From assembly GCF_028898845.1 (NCBI RefSeq), contig NZ_CP118574.1:5243001-5307000 (forward strand): a stretch of 64,000 nucleotides of DNA, in the 5' to 3' direction. The translations under genes were made by a program, and so were the position numbers. The notes under the pieces were generated by a model. It saw only the letters and a program-made list of their open reading frames with translations, searched no databases and was not told the origin of the DNA. Positions 7,886 to 16,013 of the stretch are shown in pieces. This stretch comes from Streptomyces sp. WZ-12 (GTDB lineage Bacteria > Actinomycetota > Actinomycetes > Streptomycetales > Streptomycetaceae). Positions within the stretch are counted from its first letter, which is position 1, and each line of letters starts with the position of its first letter.

Positions 7886-8945
7886 TTAATTATCCGTTTT
7901 GCTAATCAATGCGCCTCGTGGGGCTCGGCGCGTGCCGCGCAGGTAGGTCTTGAGCTCTCGGAAGCCGGTTTCACAGGTCCATCGTTTGACGTAGGTGGTA
8001 GCAAGTGCTCCGGCAGTCGCGGTCTTCGGGGTGAGCAAGGTGGTGGCCAGGCGGTAGTGGCCGGTCCGTACGGCGCCGTCGTCGGTGCGCACGGCGATGG
8101 CGGCCTCGACCACGCGCACTACGGGGACTCGGGGTGTCAGTGGGGCCGGTGGTGTCTTCCCGGCTTGACGGCGGCGTGTTCTCTTCTTGGCCTGGCGGGT
8201 GGAGTCGGTGGGGTCGGTCCACTGCGAGGGGAAAGGCTCGTCGGGCAGGACCTGTTGGACGGGTAGCTGGCGATCGGCCGGGACCCGCCACAACAGGTGG
8301 GCACCGGCGGCCTGAGCCGCGCACCACAAGCGGTAACTGGGGAATTCCCGGTCGGTAGCAGCATGCCGGCCTGGGGAGCAGGCAACAGGCTCTCGGCCAG
8401 GCCCCGTTCACTGTCGCGGTAGGTGTCGACGGCTACGTCGATGATCCGGCGGCTGCCGCACGCGATGAGTACGATCACGCGTGACTGGGGGTTCCCGCTG
8501 CTCCCTTCTTGCGGCTCGGGCGGGCGAACGCTTTGGCGTTCTTAAGTGAGTCGGCCAGATCCACATGGGTGCCGTCACCCGCGACCAGCAGCAGTCCGAA
8601 AGCGTGCGACCACGGTGCGCTCCGCGGCACCGACGGGCCGGAGAGCCGCCGCAAGAGCAGCTCGAAGTGCGCCGTCCCTAGACGGTGCCGCAGTTTGGCC
8701 AGCGCCGTCGACGACGGGAGGCACAGCCCGCAGCCCCCAGCAGGTCCCGTCGCCCCGCCACAACCTTGGCGATCACGCTCCCGTCCCCCAGCCGAGACGG
8801 CAGTGCTCGAAAGCGCCGCTGAAGCCCGGCTCGTTTTCTCCAGCACCTCGTCGACAAGCGCCGGCAGGGTATGGCACGCCATCCCCGGCACCTGACGCGG
8901 TTCAACAGCCGGCCTACGCTGGAGGGCCAGCCCGTGCCCATGCCA
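7886..8945 (-). pseudogene. IS4-family transposase, multiply frameshifted
   Basis: Read from about 8945 leftwards, pieces of one IS4-family transposase appear in different frames: an N-terminal VDEVLEKTSR, then RFRALPSRLG, then LRHRLGTAHFELLLRRLSG, a DDE-core segment (GDGTHVDLADSL, VDTYRDSERGLAESL), and a clean C-terminal frame (about 7886-8329) with YVKRWTCETGFRELK. That last segment fits the IS4 YREK signature Y-x2-R-x3-E-x6-K exactly. At least three frameshifts and one stop make it inactive. No terminal inverted repeats could be fixed, so element ends are uncertain. Confidence 0.8.
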
Positions 8946-8956
8946 CCATGGCCTGA

Positions 8957-9002
8957 CAACGAAGTCGTCCCGGTCCCTGGTGGGCCCGGGACGACTTCGT
9001 TG
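8957..9002. terminator. Perfect 17-bp inverted repeat
   Basis: Arms at 8957-8973 and 8986-9002 are perfectly complementary with a 12-base loop. Nearby on the minus strand is the broken SDR fragment, whose transcription would run into it. It could be its old terminator or an end structure of the decayed IS4 element. Confidence 0.6.
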
Positions 9003-9141
9003 CGTTCGGCGGAACCCCGGACAGGTAGCCGAACGGGACCAACACGGACAGCGGTCGACCTAAGTCGCCGGCATTGGGTGAGATCTCCTCGGGCCACCGT
9101 CCAGGAGCGATACCGCCTGTCTGATTCCACCGCGCGCCGGC

Positions 9142-9375
9142 TCACATTCCCATTCCGCCGTCGATTGGAAGCCCGGCGCCGGTGATGAACCGGGCGGCGT
9201 CGGAGGCGAGGAAAACCACCGCGTCGGCCATGTCGGTGACCTCTCCAAGGCGCCCGAGCGGGGTGCGCTCCACGACCTCGCCGATGGCTTCTTCGGCGCT
9301 CGGCCAGAGCCCCAAGTCCACCATGTCCTGCACGATTTGCATGCCCATCTTGGTGGATATGAGCCCCGGGTGATG
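9142..9375 (-). pseudogene. C-terminal fragment of an SDR-family oxidoreductase
   Basis: About 75 codons end with stop at 9142. They read as the end of a short-chain dehydrogenase/reductase: PGLISTKM, then TPLGRLGEVTDMADAVVF, LASDAARFITG and the terminal IDGGMGM. The Rossmann N-terminus and the YxxxK active site are absent. Upstream the sequence switches to a different, transposase-like reading frame at about 9375, so the gene was cut by a rearrangement. Confidence 0.75.
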
Positions 9376-9952
9376 CGGCGCCAGTAGCCGTCGTCGCGGG
9401 CTGAGGCGAAGAACCATTCCGTGCCCCGGGAGGGCCGCTTTTCCTTCTCGCTGTTTTCGTAGTAGAGGCGGGCGGCCGGGTCGACACGGTGGATGCGCTT
9501 TTCCCGGTGGTGGCATCGGTGGTGGTGGCGACTTCCGCTTTGGAGGGGGCTTTGGGCACAGTGGCGTCCCCGGCGAGCAACTGGCGGCGTTCGGGCCGGG
9601 CCCAGTTGCGGGGAGCCTCGGGTGGGAACAGGCCCTGGGCTAGGGCTTGTTGGCGGGCATGGTGTTCGAAGGCCTCCTGCAGGGTGTCGATGTTGGGGGC
9701 CAGGATGTTCTCCTCGGCATACAGGTACTGGCCGCGGCTGGGCGGCACCGGTGGGAGGAGGGCAGCCGTGCGGCGGCCGGCATGGCGGCGGACGGCGGCG
9801 CGCAGGGCACTCCATTGCCTGTCGGACAGGGCACCGACGGCGGAGCGTTTAGAGCCGGTGACGGGAATGAGGGCGGCGAGCAGGAGATAGACCAGGGAGG
9901 GGTAGCGGCGGGGGCAACCGACGTGGTTGGGCGGGGTGAGGTGTTCGGCCAT
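9376..9952 (-). pseudogene. Truncated transposase-like gene next to the integrase
   Basis: From ATG 9952 the frame gives a coherent N-terminal region (MAEHLTPPNHVGCPRRYPS, then QYLYAEENILAPNIDTLQEA and WARPERRQLLAGDATVPKAP). Near 9505 a frameshift moves the continuation to a second frame (KRIHRVDPAARLYYEN, WFFASARDDGYWRR), after which it is cut off and joined to the SDR fragment. From memory this resembles the start of a long Streptomyces mobile-element protein that often follows an integrase-like gene; no search was run. The frame is also open upstream to the integrase stop at 10079 without any start codon. Confidence 0.6.
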
Positions 9953-10078
9953 CTCGTAGATGAGGGGGTAGTTGAGGCAGTCGTTGATCCGCTGCTCGAT
10001 GCTGCGTTGCTCGGTGTCGGTCAGCTGCCGTTTGCGGCGCGGCCGGTCGGCGGCGGGCAGGGGTCGCCGAAGAGGTCG

Positions 10079-11179
10079 TCAGGCACCCGGCACCTGCCCC
10101 TGCGACTGCACCTGTCCGGTCGAGTCGGTGGTCGTGGTGCTCTCGCGCCAGGTGTGCCCGATGACATCGGCGGCCCGGTCCAGGGAACGCAGGCCCAGAC
10201 GCCGGGCCACCTCTTCGACGCTTCCGGTCTGTTCGAAGATCTCCACACCGGCCCAGGCAGTGATCGAGGAGGGTTTGACATCGGGCTCGCGGGCCAGGCC
10301 GATGCGGATGAGCAGGTCGCGCAGGGCCACGCAGGCCCGAGCCTGCAAATTGCAGTCAGGGGCGTGATGGTCAGAGACCGCCAGACGGGCCCGTGGCACG
10401 GATTCGGTGCGCAGTTGCCGGGCCGCGACGAACTGTGCACGGCCGCTGAGGGTGGCCAGGGTCCAGGCGTCCAGGGGACACCATCGAGGGTCGGTCTTGG
10501 TGGAGCCGTGCATCCACACCCTGCGCCCGGACACGTCGAGGTCCTGTACACAGATGTGGCCGATCTCCCCACTATGACCGCCGGCCAACGCGAGCGCGGC
10601 TGCGGCGCCGTGACGGGTAGGACGGTCGACGGAGGACGCCTGGTGGCGCAGGGCGATGACCTTGTCCTCCGACAACGGCCGTACCTCCCCGGCCGTGCGA
10701 GGGGGTAGGACGATGTCCCGGGTGGGGTCCTGATCGCTCAGGCCCATCTCGCGCAGCGCGCGGTAGGCGCTGCGCAGCACAGAGCGCCGCACATGCATGG
10801 TGGCGATGGCCGCGTCGGTGACGTGCCCGTGGCGGGAGCGCCCGCGGGCGGTGATGAAGTCTTCCGTGAGCTCGGCAGTGACGTCGCCCAGGACGACGGC
10901 GCCTCGCAGCTGGGCGTAGCGAGCGAAGCGGCCGATGAGAAGGAGGCTGAACTTGTCGAGGGTCTGCTCGGTGATCTCGTCGCGTGCGGCCATGGACAGC
11001 CACAGGTCACGAACTTGGTCGAGTGCGTGTGTCAGGGACAGGTCGCAGCCCACCACGAAGGTCCTTTGCTCGAGCGGCACCAGCACAGGCAGCTCCCCTC
11101 CCCGCGAGGCAGAGCGGATTAAGGGACCGGTGGGGGCGAGGGGTGTGCGGGCGTTCCATACATGCGGCAGGTTTGTCAT
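10079..11179 (-). CDS. Tyrosine-recombinase-like (integrase-fold) protein, catalytic residues doubtful
   Basis: The protein has 366 residues. The ATG has GGAG seven bases upstream. The N-terminal half (about 60-180) looks like the SAM-like core-binding domain of phage integrases. The C-terminal half has the box-I context (ALAGGHSGEIGHICVQDLDV) with His where the catalytic Arg is expected, and a box-II-like region (ARRLGLRSLDRAADVIGHTW) in which no clear H-x-x-R nor a terminal catalytic Tyr can be placed. It may bind DNA without cutting, or belong to a divergent recombinase group. It lies right of the tRNA, so it is not inside the 668-7575 island. Confidence 0.65.
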   Translation of the reverse strand: MTNLPHVWNARTPLAPTGPLIRSASRGGELPVLVPLEQRTFVVGCDLSLTHALDQVRDLWLSMAARDEITEQTLDKFSLLLIGRFARYAQLRGAVVLGDVTAELTEDFITARGRSRHGHVTDAAIATMHVRRSVLRSAYRALREMGLSDQDPTRDIVLPPRTAGEVRPLSEDKVIALRHQASSVDRPTRHGAAAALALAGGHSGEIGHICVQDLDVSGRRVWMHGSTKTDPRWCPLDAWTLATLSGRAQFVAARQLRTESVPRARLAVSDHHAPDCNLQARACVALRDLLIRIGLAREPDVKPSSITAWAGVEIFEQTGSVEEVARRLGLRSLDRAADVIGHTWRESTTTTDSTGQVQSQGQVPGA

Positions 11180-11401
11180 GATTTATCTCCGCGGCAACAG
11201 GTGCCGAGCACAGGAGTGACGGGCCGTCAGCTATGCGAGGCATGGCAAAGGCATCGAAGGTGCCGCGCCCGCTGCACCTAACACTGAGCCCGAGGTGACG
11301 GCCCGAAAACACGAGGAAGCGGCGAGGGCTTCAGGCGTCAGGGGAAGTCCGGCCGAGCAGAGGTGCTGCTCGGCCGGTACTGAATAGGAACGCCGCGGTG
11401 G

Positions 11402-12082
11402 TCAGACTGCGGCCGACCTCGCCGACGGCGAGGTGAGGTCGGTGAAGAGCGTCCGATAAGTGTCCATGAGCGCGACGAACCGGTCGGTGGGAAGCGCAGT
11501 GATCTCCTCGTCCGTCATCGTCATCAGCGGATCGAAGATGAAGGGCGCACTCGTCTGCGGCCTCGCGCTGTCTGCGCTGGAAGAAGGCGCGACGATCATG
11601 CCATCCTCGCGATGGACGAGGAGTGCGTGGACAAGCCACTCCACCAGGTAAAGCCTGCGCTCACGGCCAGACGAGAGTCCCTCGCCCAGCCTGTTGGCAA
11701 AGTCCCACTCCTCCAAAGGACCTTCCTGCAGCAGGCGCAGCGCGGCCTTGTGGAACCACATCTCCTGCCAGTGTTCGCGCAGCAGCAGCCGGGACCGGGC
11801 CGAGTCGGTTGCCCGCAGTCGGGCGAACCGTAGCCCCACCTCGGTCACCGCCCACACGCCGCGCCCGGCCTCGATCAAGCCAGCCTGCTCGAAGAACCCC
11901 CGCGTCCCGGCGAGAGTGTGCGGGGAAAGCCCGGTATGCGCGGCCAGGACGTCCTTCGACACGGGGGTGCGCAGGTCGCCGCCCAGTGCGGCGATGGCAA
12001 CGATCAGTTCACCCTGCTTTTCGGGCCGCATCCGATCAGTCGGCGCTGCGAAAGGGCGCGCGGTACGAGGCGACGCAGTCAC
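11402..12082 (-). CDS. Winged-helix domain protein, function unknown
   Basis: The protein has 226 residues with a GTG start at 12082. Residues about 20-75 look like a winged helix (VSKDVLAAHTGLSPHTLAG, then GFFEQAGLIE), and a second helix-rich unit follows (LRLLQEGPLEEWDFANRLGE, leading to YLVEWLVHALLVHREDG), compatible with a second winged helix. The C-terminal 50 residues are acidic and have no recognised motif. It is transcribed towards the integrase-like gene, 222 bases away, and probably belongs to the same mobile module. No family is claimed. Confidence 0.6.
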   Translation of the reverse strand: MTASPRTARPFAAPTDRMRPEKQGELIVAIAALGGDLRTPVSKDVLAAHTGLSPHTLAGTRGFFEQAGLIEAGRGVWAVTEVGLRFARLRATDSARSRLLLREHWQEMWFHKAALRLLQEGPLEEWDFANRLGEGLSSGRERRLYLVEWLVHALLVHREDGMIVAPSSSADSARPQTSAPFIFDPLMTMTDEEITALPTDRFVALMDTYRTLFTDLTSPSARSAAV

Positions 12083-12172
12083 GATCGTCCCCCCATGTCA
12101 AACCGGGTGTCAACGCTGTCCCGCACGCGACAGGCATGCAAAAGTAGAGAAAAAGAGAGAAAAGGCATCGCG

Positions 12173-12271
12173 GGGTCCTCAAGTAATCATCATTTACGGG
12201 GGGATGCGATCGAGGACCTCCGCAGTGATCGCGCAATGTCTTACGCTGTTCACGATGCGTGGGTCCTCAAG
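12173..12271. repeat. Pair of 11-bp direct repeats upstream of the winged-helix gene
   Basis: GGGTCCTCAAG occurs at 12173-12183 and again at 12261-12271, between the two winged-helix genes (12082 and 12352). It could be a binding site pair for one of those proteins; chance is not excluded. Confidence 0.35.
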
Positions 12272-12351
12272 CTGACGCGTCAAGGGGGCCGCCGGGGGAC
12301 GGGCTAGGTACTCCGGCGGCGCCCGCCTGTACACGTGAGCTCTCTTGCTGT

Positions 12352-12891
12352 TCAGTTGCTCCTCTGGCCGGCCTCCGCTGGATCGATGAGCTGATACAGC
12401 CCCTGCCGGGACTCCCCGACGCTCCTTACGCGCCCTGCCCTCACCAGACGCACCAGCGAGCCCCGGATGTTGTTGGTGCCAGTGCCGGGGCGCATGCGGG
12501 CAACCTTGGGGTAGATGTCCTGCAACTGCATGACCTCCCCGGAAGACAGCGCCTCAAGGGTGGCGGCATCGATGGTCGGCGGCTTCGCCCTGCAGGACTC
12601 GCCTGCGCCCGGCGACTGCGCGCCTGCGTCCGACGGTCCCTCTTCCGGGCCGGCACCCTGACGGGGCGGTGACACGTGCGGGAAAAAGTACCGATACGCA
12701 GCATCCGATGCGAGCTGCGCAGACATTGCCCGCATCCCCGCCTCGCGCTCGATCTCCAACGCCTCACGTAGCCGGCCCTCGATTTCGGCCCTAGCTCGCT
12801 GGGCGTCCGTGTGGCTTGCCGCTTCAGCTCGCGCAACCTGCTGTAGGCGGGACAGCTGCGGATGCCCCTCAACGCCTGGCGCCATCGCCAT
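12352..12891 (-). CDS. Coiled-coil plus winged-helix protein, function unknown
   Basis: The protein has 179 residues from ATG 12891, chosen because a GGGAGGGAGG ribosome site directly precedes it (12885 is the alternative). Residues about 10-60 form an Ala/Glu/Arg-rich coiled coil (ARAEIEGRLREALEIERE). A Pro/Gly/Ser linker follows. The last 70 residues (TIDAATLEALSSGEVMQLQD, then IRGSLVRLVRAGRVRSVGES) have winged-helix character with a C-terminal wing, YQLIDP. It is co-oriented with 11402-12082. The layout suggests a DNA-binding regulator or accessory factor of the mobile module. Confidence 0.6.
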   Translation of the reverse strand: MAMAPGVEGHPQLSRLQQVARAEAASHTDAQRARAEIEGRLREALEIEREAGMRAMSAQLASDAAYRYFFPHVSPPRQGAGPEEGPSDAGAQSPGAGESCRAKPPTIDAATLEALSSGEVMQLQDIYPKVARMRPGTGTNNIRGSLVRLVRAGRVRSVGESRQGLYQLIDPAEAGQRSN

Positions 12892-13361
12892 CCCTCCCTC
12901 CCTGGCTGCACCTGCTGACCAACATAGCCGCCAGTCAGCCAGGGGCGCGGCACTGAGGCGAAACACTGCAAGATCAGGTGGCTTGATGAGGCGTCAAGTT
13001 GACACGGAAGCTCGGAAACGGCCATTACGAGGTGGCAATCTTCTGCAACTTCACTGCCAGGGATGGATGTCGAGATTGCATCTTGAAGGCAGAAGCTGCA
13101 ACACCTAGGTGGGGTAGCTGAGTTACGAGCAGGATGAGTTGGGGCCCATCTCTATCGGCAGTGTCGTCTGCGACATGAACGCCCTCCCCGAAAGCTGCAT
13201 CGGCTTGCCGCCAGACCTGCAGGCCGGCCGTGACGACCGGGGTGCCGCGGCGATACCCAGCCGGATGCCACCCGCCACGAAGTATTCACAGCACCGTGAA
13301 AATAGCTCGTGAACTGCACGTATACGCAAAAATCAGCGCATAGTCATGGCAGCATCGGTCC
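12892..13361. other. Intergenic with a possible decayed coding stretch
   Basis: No intact gene. From about 13118 to the TGA at 13310-13312 (+) a frame with good third-position GC reads YEQDELGPISIGSVVCDMN and continues, but a TAG precedes it and no start codon or ribosome site exists. It is probably a gene remnant and was not recognised. Confidence 0.35.
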
Positions 13362-13614
13362 ATGCCCAGAAGCAGCAACGACAAGAACCCCCGCCGCTAC
13401 GTCCTCTGCGGAATCTGGCCCGAGGTCACCCTTGCCCCTGACGCCCCGCTCAGCGCCCACTGTGGCCTGCTTCTGGCCCACGGGCCTCGACCGCCTCGTC
13501 GCCACTCGCAGCCTGTCCCTACGCGACGTCTCCGGCCTCGCCGGCGTCGCCCACTCCACCGTCGCTCGTGTCCTGACCGGCGAAGTCCTGCCCGACATCG
13601 GCACCCTCACCCGC

Positions 13615-13618
13615 CTAG
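13615..13618. repeat. CTAG target-site duplication, left
   Basis: CTAG directly abuts the left IS end and recurs at 14609-14612 at the right end. A CTAG duplication is typical of part of the IS5 family (IS427-like group). Confidence 0.85.
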
Positions 13619-14608
13619 ATGATCGATTCCAAGGGATCGGCTGCGCGCACAAGGGGAGGGAGCCCAACGTCAGTGTGTGAAGACAGAGTTGGACTCCCTC
13701 GCCACCGCACTCTATGTGAAGACCGAGGACCTGCTGAAGGCATCACCGCATCTGGCGCCCTGGCGTCCGGTGGTCGGGATCGCTCCGCGACTGACCGATG
13801 CCGAGCTGGTCACGCTCGCCATGGTGCAGGCGATGTTGGGCTTCACCTCCGAGGCCAAGTGGCTTCGCCATGCCCGCTCCCACCTGCGGCATCTCTTCCC
13901 CTACCTACCGCAGCAGCCCGGCTACAACAAGCGCCTGCGCAAGGCCGCCGAGTTGCTGCGGCGGGTGACGCGGCTGCTGGCCACCGACACCTCCGTATGG
14001 AGCGACGACGTGTGGATCGTGGATTCCACGCCGGTGGAGTGCGGACGCTCCCGCGAGACCGTCAAACGCTCCGACCTGGCCGGATGGGCCGAGTACGGAT
14101 ACTGCGCCAGCCACAGCCGCTTCTTCTGGGCCTGCGCCTGCACCTGGTGTGTACCTGCAGGGCCTGCCGATCGCCTTCGCCCTGACCGGAGCCAAGGCCG
14201 ACGAACGCGAGACCTTGCTGGACCTGCTCGCCTCCGAATTGCACCTCGTCGCCGCCCGGCCTGGACAGACGCTGATCGGCGACAAGAACTACTTCGGCCG
14301 CGACTTCGAGCACCAGTTGGCCGAGCAGGACATCCGGCTGCTGCGGCCGGCCCGCAAGGGTGAGCCGGAACGGCCCGGGACCCCACTGTTCAAGCCGTTG
14401 CGGCAGGTCATCGAGTCGCTCAACGAGACCTTCAAGGGCCAGCTCAACCTCGAACAGCACCGAGGCCGCACACCGGCCGGCGTGATCGCCCGCGTCATGC
14501 AGCGCATCCTCGCCCTTACCACCGCGATCTGGCACAACGACCACACCGGCCAGCTCGTCCTGCGCTCACTGACCGCCTATGACCACTAAAACCCTTGGAA
14601 TCGATCAT
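13619..14608 (+). mobile_element. IS5-family insertion sequence, 990 bp
   Basis: The perfect 17-bp terminal inverted repeats are 13619-13635 (ATGATCGATTCCAAGGG) and 14592-14608, flanked by CTAG duplications. The single transposase region is in two frames (see next entry). The perfect ends suggest a fairly recent insertion, into an HTH gene that already had a frameshift. Confidence 0.92.
13677..14589 (+). pseudogene. IS5-family DDE transposase in two frames
   Basis: Frame one starts at GTG 13677 and contains the first catalytic Asp in WIVDSTPVECGRS. Near 14130-14150 the reading moves frame. Frame two gives the second Asp in LIGDKNYFG and the catalytic Glu in VIESLNETFKGQL, and ends at 14589. 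Reconstruction needs one base added after the FFW codons and another after the CVC codons (LRLHLVCT-LQGLPIA), so two one-base losses sit 20-30 bases apart. That is more like damage than a single programmed frameshift, though IS427-group elements do use frameshifting. Confidence 0.8.
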
Positions 14609-14612
14609 CTAG
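14609..14612. repeat. CTAG target-site duplication, right
   Basis: Right-hand partner of 13615-13618. The HTH reading frame resumes in phase here. Confidence 0.85.
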
Positions 14613-14696
14613 AAGACGCCCTCAACCACCAACTCTGGCCCGGCCTCCGCGCCGTCCGCGCTGCCGCCAAACCAACCGGACAGGGCGGCCAGTGGC

Positions 14697-15137
14697 CTAT
14701 GCGCCCAAGGTGATCACCCCGTCGGGAGTCCACCCCTCGACATAACTCTGGACCAGCAACCCGAGCTCCGAAGGGAATAGAGGCACGCCCGCCTCGAACA
14801 AGCCAGCCACAGGCCACCAGCGCGCCGACGCATCAACCAGTTCAGTATCCACCGGTCCGGCCGGCTTCAGGACGACGACCTCCGCCTCAAGCCGGTCGGG
14901 GCCACCCCTCGACACGTGAAGGCGCCCCGTGGCCGAGCTCCACAACACCTCTCCCGCAGGGGCGCGTCGGATCCAGCGCCGCACAGCGCACGCGATGCTC
15001 TCCCCGCCGAGAACTGAGACCTGGACGGGCCGCCAATCCTCCGCGTCAGCAGGACAGTGCAACAAAACCGCCCTGCTGTCACAGGACAACAGGGCGACCA
15101 AGGCGACGCGTTGTACGTATGAAGAAAGCCGAGCCAT
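14697..15137 (-). CDS. Hypothetical protein with Nudix-like C-terminus but no Nudix box
   Basis: The protein has 146 residues. The N-terminal YVQRVALVALLSCDSRAVLL resembles the first strands of Nudix hydrolases, and the C-terminal VDASARWWPVAGLFEAG followed by PSELGLLVQSYVEGW resembles their last helix. Where the catalytic Nudix box (GxnEx7REUxEExGU) should be there is only SVLGGESIACAVRRWIRR, so no hydrolase activity is expected. Its 3' end overlaps the end of the convergent HTH remnant by 17 bases. It could be a degraded Nudix gene or a partner protein; the fold is a guess. Confidence 0.45.
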   Translation of the reverse strand: MARLSSYVQRVALVALLSCDSRAVLLHCPADAEDWRPVQVSVLGGESIACAVRRWIRRAPAGEVLWSSATGRLHVSRGGPDRLEAEVVVLKPAGPVDTELVDASARWWPVAGLFEAGVPLFPSELGLLVQSYVEGWTPDGVITLGA

Positions 15138-15440
15138 CGCTCAGCCTCAGCGACGCACCAGCCGAAGGCGCCCTGACGGACGCCAGCGCACTGAATCGCT
15201 GAACTGCAGCCACCCCGCTCAAGCTCACTGGCAGGCCAGCGGCCTGACCAGCGATAACGAGCTCAGTGTTCCCGGAACCACGGCTCGCCGTTGCACCCGC
15301 TATCAGGCGCCCACTCCTGACCGGCGAAGACGGGGTTTTCTACAAGCCCCACGGAGGCGGGGGGATCGGGGTGATCCGATCCGGCGACAAGCGTAGCGGA
15401 TGGCCGGTGTGGGGCGGGTGGGTGCGGGCGGTTCGGTGGG
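15138..15440. other. Intergenic, nothing recognised
   Basis: No gene. The only feature is GGTTTTCTACAAGCCC near 15333-15348, similar in reverse complement to the sequence just upstream of the tRNA (7608-7623). Significance unclear. Confidence 0.35.
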
Positions 15441-15707
15441 TCAGCCGAGGTGCCAGCTGAGGGTGCCGTCGGCGGCGGTGAGGGCCGCGAGGAGCAGCAG
15501 GTCGGCGGCACCGAGGGCGAGTCCGAGGGCGGCGCGGCCGCGGCGGGTGGTGCCGCGGGTCAGGGCGAGGGTGCCGAGGGCCAGCGCGCAGGGGCCCAGG
15601 ACGATGTTGAGGACCAGGGTGCCGACGAGGCCGAGGACGAAGGAGGCGACGGCCATGCCGTCCGCGTCGAGGCGGGCGGCGGGCTTGGGGGTGGTGAGGG
15701 TGGTCAT
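15441..15707 (-). CDS. Small DUF4190-like membrane protein
   Basis: The protein has 88 residues with ATG at 15707. After a polar N-terminus come two TM segments (MAVASFVLGLVGTLVLNIVL and ALGLALGAADLLLLAAL) separated by a basic loop, TRGTTRRGR. This is the arrangement of DUF4190-type small membrane proteins common in actinobacteria. Its ATG overlaps the stop of the upstream 54-residue gene, so the two are coupled. It is probably controlled by the divergent TetR gene. Confidence 0.75.
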   Translation of the reverse strand: MTTLTTPKPAARLDADGMAVASFVLGLVGTLVLNIVLGPCALALGTLALTRGTTRRGRAALGLALGAADLLLLAALTAADGTLSWHLG

Positions 15708-15868
15708 CGGGGGGTCCCCTCGGTGTGGTGGCGGCGTTCGCGCAGGGAGAAGACGAGGAGCCAGACGGCGATGGCGGCGCCGGCGGCGAGGGTGACCGGG
15801 ACGGGGAGGTGCGCCGCGGTGCCCAGCGCGATCCCCATCAGGAGGAGGGCTGCGACGAGGAAGAGCAT
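15704..15868 (-). CDS. 54-residue two-TM membrane peptide
   Basis: The ATG at 15868 has GGAAAGG six bases upstream and the stop overlaps the next ATG (ATGA). Two short hydrophobic segments (MLFLVAALLLMGIALG and VTLAAGAAIAVWLLVF) are followed by a basic tail. It is the first gene of a two-gene operon with the DUF4190-like protein, divergent from the TetR gene at 16014. No homolog is named. The overlap and ribosome site support it as real. Confidence 0.7.
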   Translation of the reverse strand: MLFLVAALLLMGIALGTAAHLPVPVTLAAGAAIAVWLLVFSLRERRHHTEGTPR

Positions 15869-15938
15869 GGTCTGCCTTTCCGGAAGGGCCGGCTCCGGGG
15901 CGGGCCCGGGAAGGGCTCGCGGGGAGCTTCAGCGGACA

Positions 15939-16007
15939 GTTGTTCACTGACTTCTTCAGTGTACGACCGGGGGTGGGTGGAGCGCTTCGGAGAACGGTTG
16001 TTTACTG
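15939..16007. promoter_or_regulatory. Candidate TetR operators in the divergent promoter region
   Basis: GTTGTTCACTG (15939-15949) is repeated almost exactly as GTTGTTTACTG (15997-16007), six bases before the TetR ATG. Between them CACTGA-N5-TCAGTG is a perfect 6-bp inverted repeat. The position between divergent TetR and membrane operon fits autoregulation plus control of the operon. Confidence 0.5.
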
Positions 16008-16013
16008 GATGAC

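Larger units (their letters stand above)
13362..14713 (+). pseudogene. Small HTH (XRE-like) gene, frameshifted and split by an IS
   Basis: The gene starts at ATG 13362 (MPRSSNDKNPRRYVLCGIWP), shifts frame near 13450, and continues as a clear helix-turn-helix (SLSLRDVSGLAGVAHSTVAR, VLTGEVLPDIGTLTRL). At CTAG 13615-13618 it is interrupted by the IS. After the IS the frame resumes at 14609 as LEDALNHQLWPGLRAV and ends at TGA 14713. Removing the IS and one CTAG copy restores TLTRLEDALNHQLWPG, which proves the interruption. The intact protein would have been a short DNA-binding regulator. Confidence 0.85.

Noticed and set aside
13118..13312. Coding-like stretch reading SIGSVVCDMN as a gene
   Set aside because: A TAG precedes it and no start codon or ribosome site exists; recorded only as a possible remnant.
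7608..15348. GGGCTTGTTGAAAACC next to the tRNA and an inverted near-copy at 15333-15348, as ends of a second island
   Set aside because: Only about 16 bases with mismatches and in inverted orientation; no target duplication or recombinase logic supports it.
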